A DNA stretch of 64,000 nt. Source: Modestobacter versicolor (GTDB lineage: Bacteria; Actinomycetota; Actinomycetes; Mycobacteriales; Geodermatophilaceae). The notes below the pieces were generated by a model. The model made no database searches and was not told where the DNA came from. It saw nothing but the letters and a program-made list of their open reading frames with translations. Of the stretch, positions 61,667-64,000 are shown piece after piece. The stretch's first letter is position 1, and each line of letters starts with the position of its first letter. A program made the position numbers and the translations under genes. The stretch spans positions 2,356,001 to 2,420,000 of the forward strand of contig NZ_JACIBU010000001.1 of the NCBI RefSeq assembly GCF_014195485.1, written 5' to 3'.

Positions 61667-64000
61667 TCAGCAGACGGGGGTGAGCACCCCGCCGCCGACC
61701 AGCAGCGCCGTCACCCGGTCGGCGTCCAGGGCCGGGGCGAACAACCAGCCCTGCGCGGTGCGGCAGCCCAGCCGGAGCAGCGCGTCGCGGTGCTCCTCGG
61801 TCTCCACGCCCTCGGCGACGACGGAGAGGCCGGCGGCCTCGGACAGCGCCACGACCGCGCGCACGATGCCGACCCCCAGCGGGCGCGCTCCGGCGTCCCC
61901 ACCGAGGTCCCGGACGAAGGAGCGGTCGATCTTGAGGGTGTCGACGGGCAGGTCGCGCACGTGGGCGAGGTTGGAGTAGGACACCCCGAAGTCGTCGAGC
62001 ACAAGGCTCACCCCGGCGTCCTTGAGCCGGTGCAGCTCGCGCAGCTGCCCCGGCGTCCGCTCCAGGTTCTCGGTGACCTCCAGCCGGAGGTGCCCGGCCG
62101 GCACGCCGTGCCGGCGCATCGAGGCGACCACCCGGTCGACGAAGGCCGGGTCGTCGAGCTGGACCGCCGACAGGTTCACCGAGGCGCGCAGCTGCTCGGC
62201 GTCGGGCAGCGCCCGCCAGGCCGCCAGCTCGCGGCAGGTCTCCTCGACCACCCAGTCCCCGATGGCCGCGATCACCCCGGTGTCCTCGGCCAGCGGCACG
62301 AAGACGTCCGGCGGGACGTCGCCCAGGGTCGGGTGCCGCCAGCGCAGCAGCGCCTCGACACCCTCGATGCGGCCGCCGGCCAGGGCCACGATCGGCTGGA
62401 ACTGCACCCGCAGCTCCTCCCGGGCCAGCGCGCCCTGCACCTCCTGGCGGAGCGCGAGGCGCTCGACCGACCGCTGCGCGGCGGCGGCGTCGAAGACCTG
62501 CACCCGGCCGCGGCCGGCCCGCTTGGCCTCGTACATGGCCGCGTCGGCGTCCCGCAGCAGGTCGCTCACCGCGCCCTCGCCCACCCGGTCACCGAGTGCG
62601 CCGCCGACGCTCGCGCCGATCCGCACCGGGTCGCGGCCGAGGTCGCCGCCCAGGCAGAAGGAGCGGCGCAGCGCGGCGAGCATCCGCTCGCCCACGGCGG
62701 CCAGCACCTCGCGGTCGGCGTCGTCGGCCAGCACGACCACGAACTCGTCACCGCCGAGCCGGGCCAGCAGGTCACCCGGGCGGACGCACTCGCGCAGCCG
62801 GTCGGCCACCTGGCGGAGCAGGTCGTCGCCGGCCTCGTGGCCGAGCCGGTCGTTGACCGCCTTGAACTCGTCGAGGTCGCAGAACAGGACGCCGACCGTG
62901 CCCGGCGGCCGGGTCGCCAGCCGCTCCTCGAGCACCCGCCGCACCAGCGCGCGGTTGGCCAGGCCGGTGAGCGAGTCGTGGGTGGCCTGCACCCGCAGCT
63001 CGTCCTCCAGGCGCCGGCGCTCGCCGATGAACCGGGAGGAGAGCACGGTGCTGCCCTCCTCGCCGGACGACACCGACAGGCCGGTCTCCACCCACGCCCA
63101 CTCGCCGTCGTCCCCGCCGGTGCTGCCGGCCGCGCCCTGGCGGAGGCGGTGCTCGACCCGGCTGACCCGCGGCCAGGACCCCAGCGCCTGGCGCACCGCG
63201 GCCCGGTCGTCGGGGTGGACCCGCTCGACCCAGTCGCAGCCGACCAGCTCGTCGGTCGGCACCCCGAGCCCGCGGGTGTAGGATGGCGAGACCCAGCGCA
63301 CCGTGCCGCCGGCCTCGACCACGGCGACCATGTCGCTGATCGCGTCGGTGAGCACGCGCAACCGGGCCTCGCTGCCCGCCAGCGCGCGGTAGAGCCGGGC
63401 GTTGACCAGCGCGGCGGCGAGCGCCCCGCCCAGCAGCGCGGCAGCGTCGACCGCGGCGGTGGTGAACGCGCCCGGGCGCGGGTCGACGGCGTAGAGCAGC
63501 GCCACCGGCTCGCCCTCGACCAGCACCGGGATGCACATCATCGACCGTGCGGCGCCGCGCAGGTCCGTCCCCAGGCGCTCCGGGCCGTCGGCCAGGTCGT
63601 GCACCACGGTGGTCTCCCCGCGCAGCGCAGCGGGCCAGGACACCAGGTCGGTCACCGGCCGGGGCCAGCGGGCCTCGTCGTCGACCACCCAGTCGCCGGT
63701 GGTGGTGAGGTCGGCGATGCCGTCCTCGACGGTGACCACGCTGGTCCACGCGGCGTCGGAGATCTCGGTCAGCGCGCCGACCGCCTCCGCCAGCAGCGCC
63801 TGGGGCTCGAGGTGGCGGGCCAGCCGCGCCCCGGCGACGGCCAGCCGCTCGACGGTCTGCCGGCGTTCGGCGTCCTGCACCGCCGACTGCAGCCGCTCGG
63901 CGATCGAGCGGAGCATCAGCAGGTCGGTCGACTGCAGGCCGGTGCCCTCGGCGTACGTCAGCACGAGGGCGCTGCCGCCGGCCGGCTCGCTGTCGACGGG
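61667..64000 (-). CDS. GAF-GAF-PAS-GGDEF-EAL cyclic-di-GMP protein (N-terminus outside window)
   Basis: Over 777 residues visible; the reading frame runs open past base 64000, so the N-terminus is missing. Order: end of a first GAF (LVLTYAEGTG), second GAF with WTSVVTVEDG, PAS (AISDMVAVVEAGGTVRWVSP), GGDEF domain with intact LARLGGDEFVVVL and an inhibitory RxxD (RPGD) five residues earlier, then EAL with GVEALLRWRHP and VSLVLDDFGVSYSNL. Both cyclase and phosphodiesterase signatures look usable, so it may be bifunctional and switchable by a signal on GAF/PAS. No transmembrane part is visible. Confidence 0.95.
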   Translation of the reverse strand, partial: PVDSEPAGGSALVLTYAEGTGLQSTDLLMLRSIAERLQSAVQDAERRQTVERLAVAGARLARHLEPQALLAEAVGALTEISDAAWTSVVTVEDGIADLTTTGDWVVDDEARWPRPVTDLVSWPAALRGETTVVHDLADGPERLGTDLRGAARSMMCIPVLVEGEPVALLYAVDPRPGAFTTAAVDAAALLGGALAAALVNARLYRALAGSEARLRVLTDAISDMVAVVEAGGTVRWVSPSYTRGLGVPTDELVGCDWVERVHPDDRAAVRQALGSWPRVSRVEHRLRQGAAGSTGGDDGEWAWVETGLSVSSGEEGSTVLSSRFIGERRRLEDELRVQATHDSLTGLANRALVRRVLEERLATRPPGTVGVLFCDLDEFKAVNDRLGHEAGDDLLRQVADRLRECVRPGDLLARLGGDEFVVVLADDADREVLAAVGERMLAALRRSFCLGGDLGRDPVRIGASVGGALGDRVGEGAVSDLLRDADAAMYEAKRAGRGRVQVFDAAAAQRSVERLALRQEVQGALAREELRVQFQPIVALAGGRIEGVEALLRWRHPTLGDVPPDVFVPLAEDTGVIAAIGDWVVEETCRELAAWRALPDAEQLRASVNLSAVQLDDPAFVDRVVASMRRHGVPAGHLRLEVTENLERTPGQLRELHRLKDAGVSLVLDDFGVSYSNLAHVRDLPVDTLKIDRSFVRDLGGDAGARPLGVGIVRAVVALSEAAGLSVVAEGVETEEHRDALLRLGCRTAQGWLFAPALDADRVTALLVGGGVLTPVC

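Overview
This is 64 kb of chromosome from a very high-GC actinobacterium. The gene set and order (ppx, DUF501, ftsB, eno, then mazG, a SurA-like lipoprotein and mfd; pth next to the CTC form of L25; glmU-prs; ksgA next to an Rpf-type protein; galU-moeA-rimJ-sepX), the many GTG starts and the Rpf/DUF501/SepX families point to Actinomycetota. Family-level flavour is that of Geodermatophilaceae (Blastococcus, Modestobacter, Geodermatophilus); that last step is inference, not a search result. No rRNA, prophage, insertion sequence or CRISPR array was seen.

Layout. 1-9.8 kb (mostly minus strand): polyphosphate/ppGpp phosphatase (cut by the left edge), DUF501, FtsB, enolase, a plus-strand membrane protein, MazG, a SurA-like lipoprotein and Mfd. 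10-18.7 kb: an isolated polyprenyl-phosphate sugar-1-phosphate transferase, Pth, L25/CTC, Prs and GlmU (overlapping), tRNA-Gln, a TetR regulator, IspE and KsgA. 18.7-29.2 kb: RpfB-like muralytic factor, membrane proteins, TatD and MetG, an APC permease, CorA, a frameshifted DUF559 gene bracketed by two 53-nt palindromes, and RsmI. 29.3-35 kb: protein O-mannosyltransferase, MFS transporter, a sulfotransferase-like/class IV aminotransferase/enoyl-CoA hydratase group and tRNA-Ala.

35.1-45.8 kb is the accessory part of most interest: a carbohydrate or polyol catabolic island. On the minus strand lie split transketolase (N and C halves), a zinc dehydrogenase, an RbsA/RbsC/RbsB-type ABC importer, an SDR dehydrogenase and a sugar epimerase. 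An aldehyde dehydrogenase and a MarR regulator run the other way from a shared, AT-richer control region with two palindromic operators. No sugar kinase is present, so the island may feed an unphosphorylated ketose to a dedicated transketolase.

45.8-57 kb: SepX, RimJ, MoeA and GalU; a CaiB-type CoA transferase overlapping a carboxyltransferase; a small AAA ATPase; a MarR-luciferase-like pair; FmdB, a SAF-domain protein and MscL. 57-64 kb: a small acidic protein, YbaK-like deacylase, a translationally coupled VOC/thioesterase/phosphotransferase trio, a glycosylase-like protein fused to what looks like an Mrr-type N-terminal PUA-like domain, a sirtuin, and a GAF-PAS-GGDEF-EAL protein cut by the right edge.

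Two genes for ribosome-modifying enzymes (ksgA and rimJ) have no ATG, GTG or TTG start that keeps their conserved N-termini; each has a plausible CTG start. Most other genes are ordinary housekeeping genes. All calls come from reading the sequence; no database search was run.
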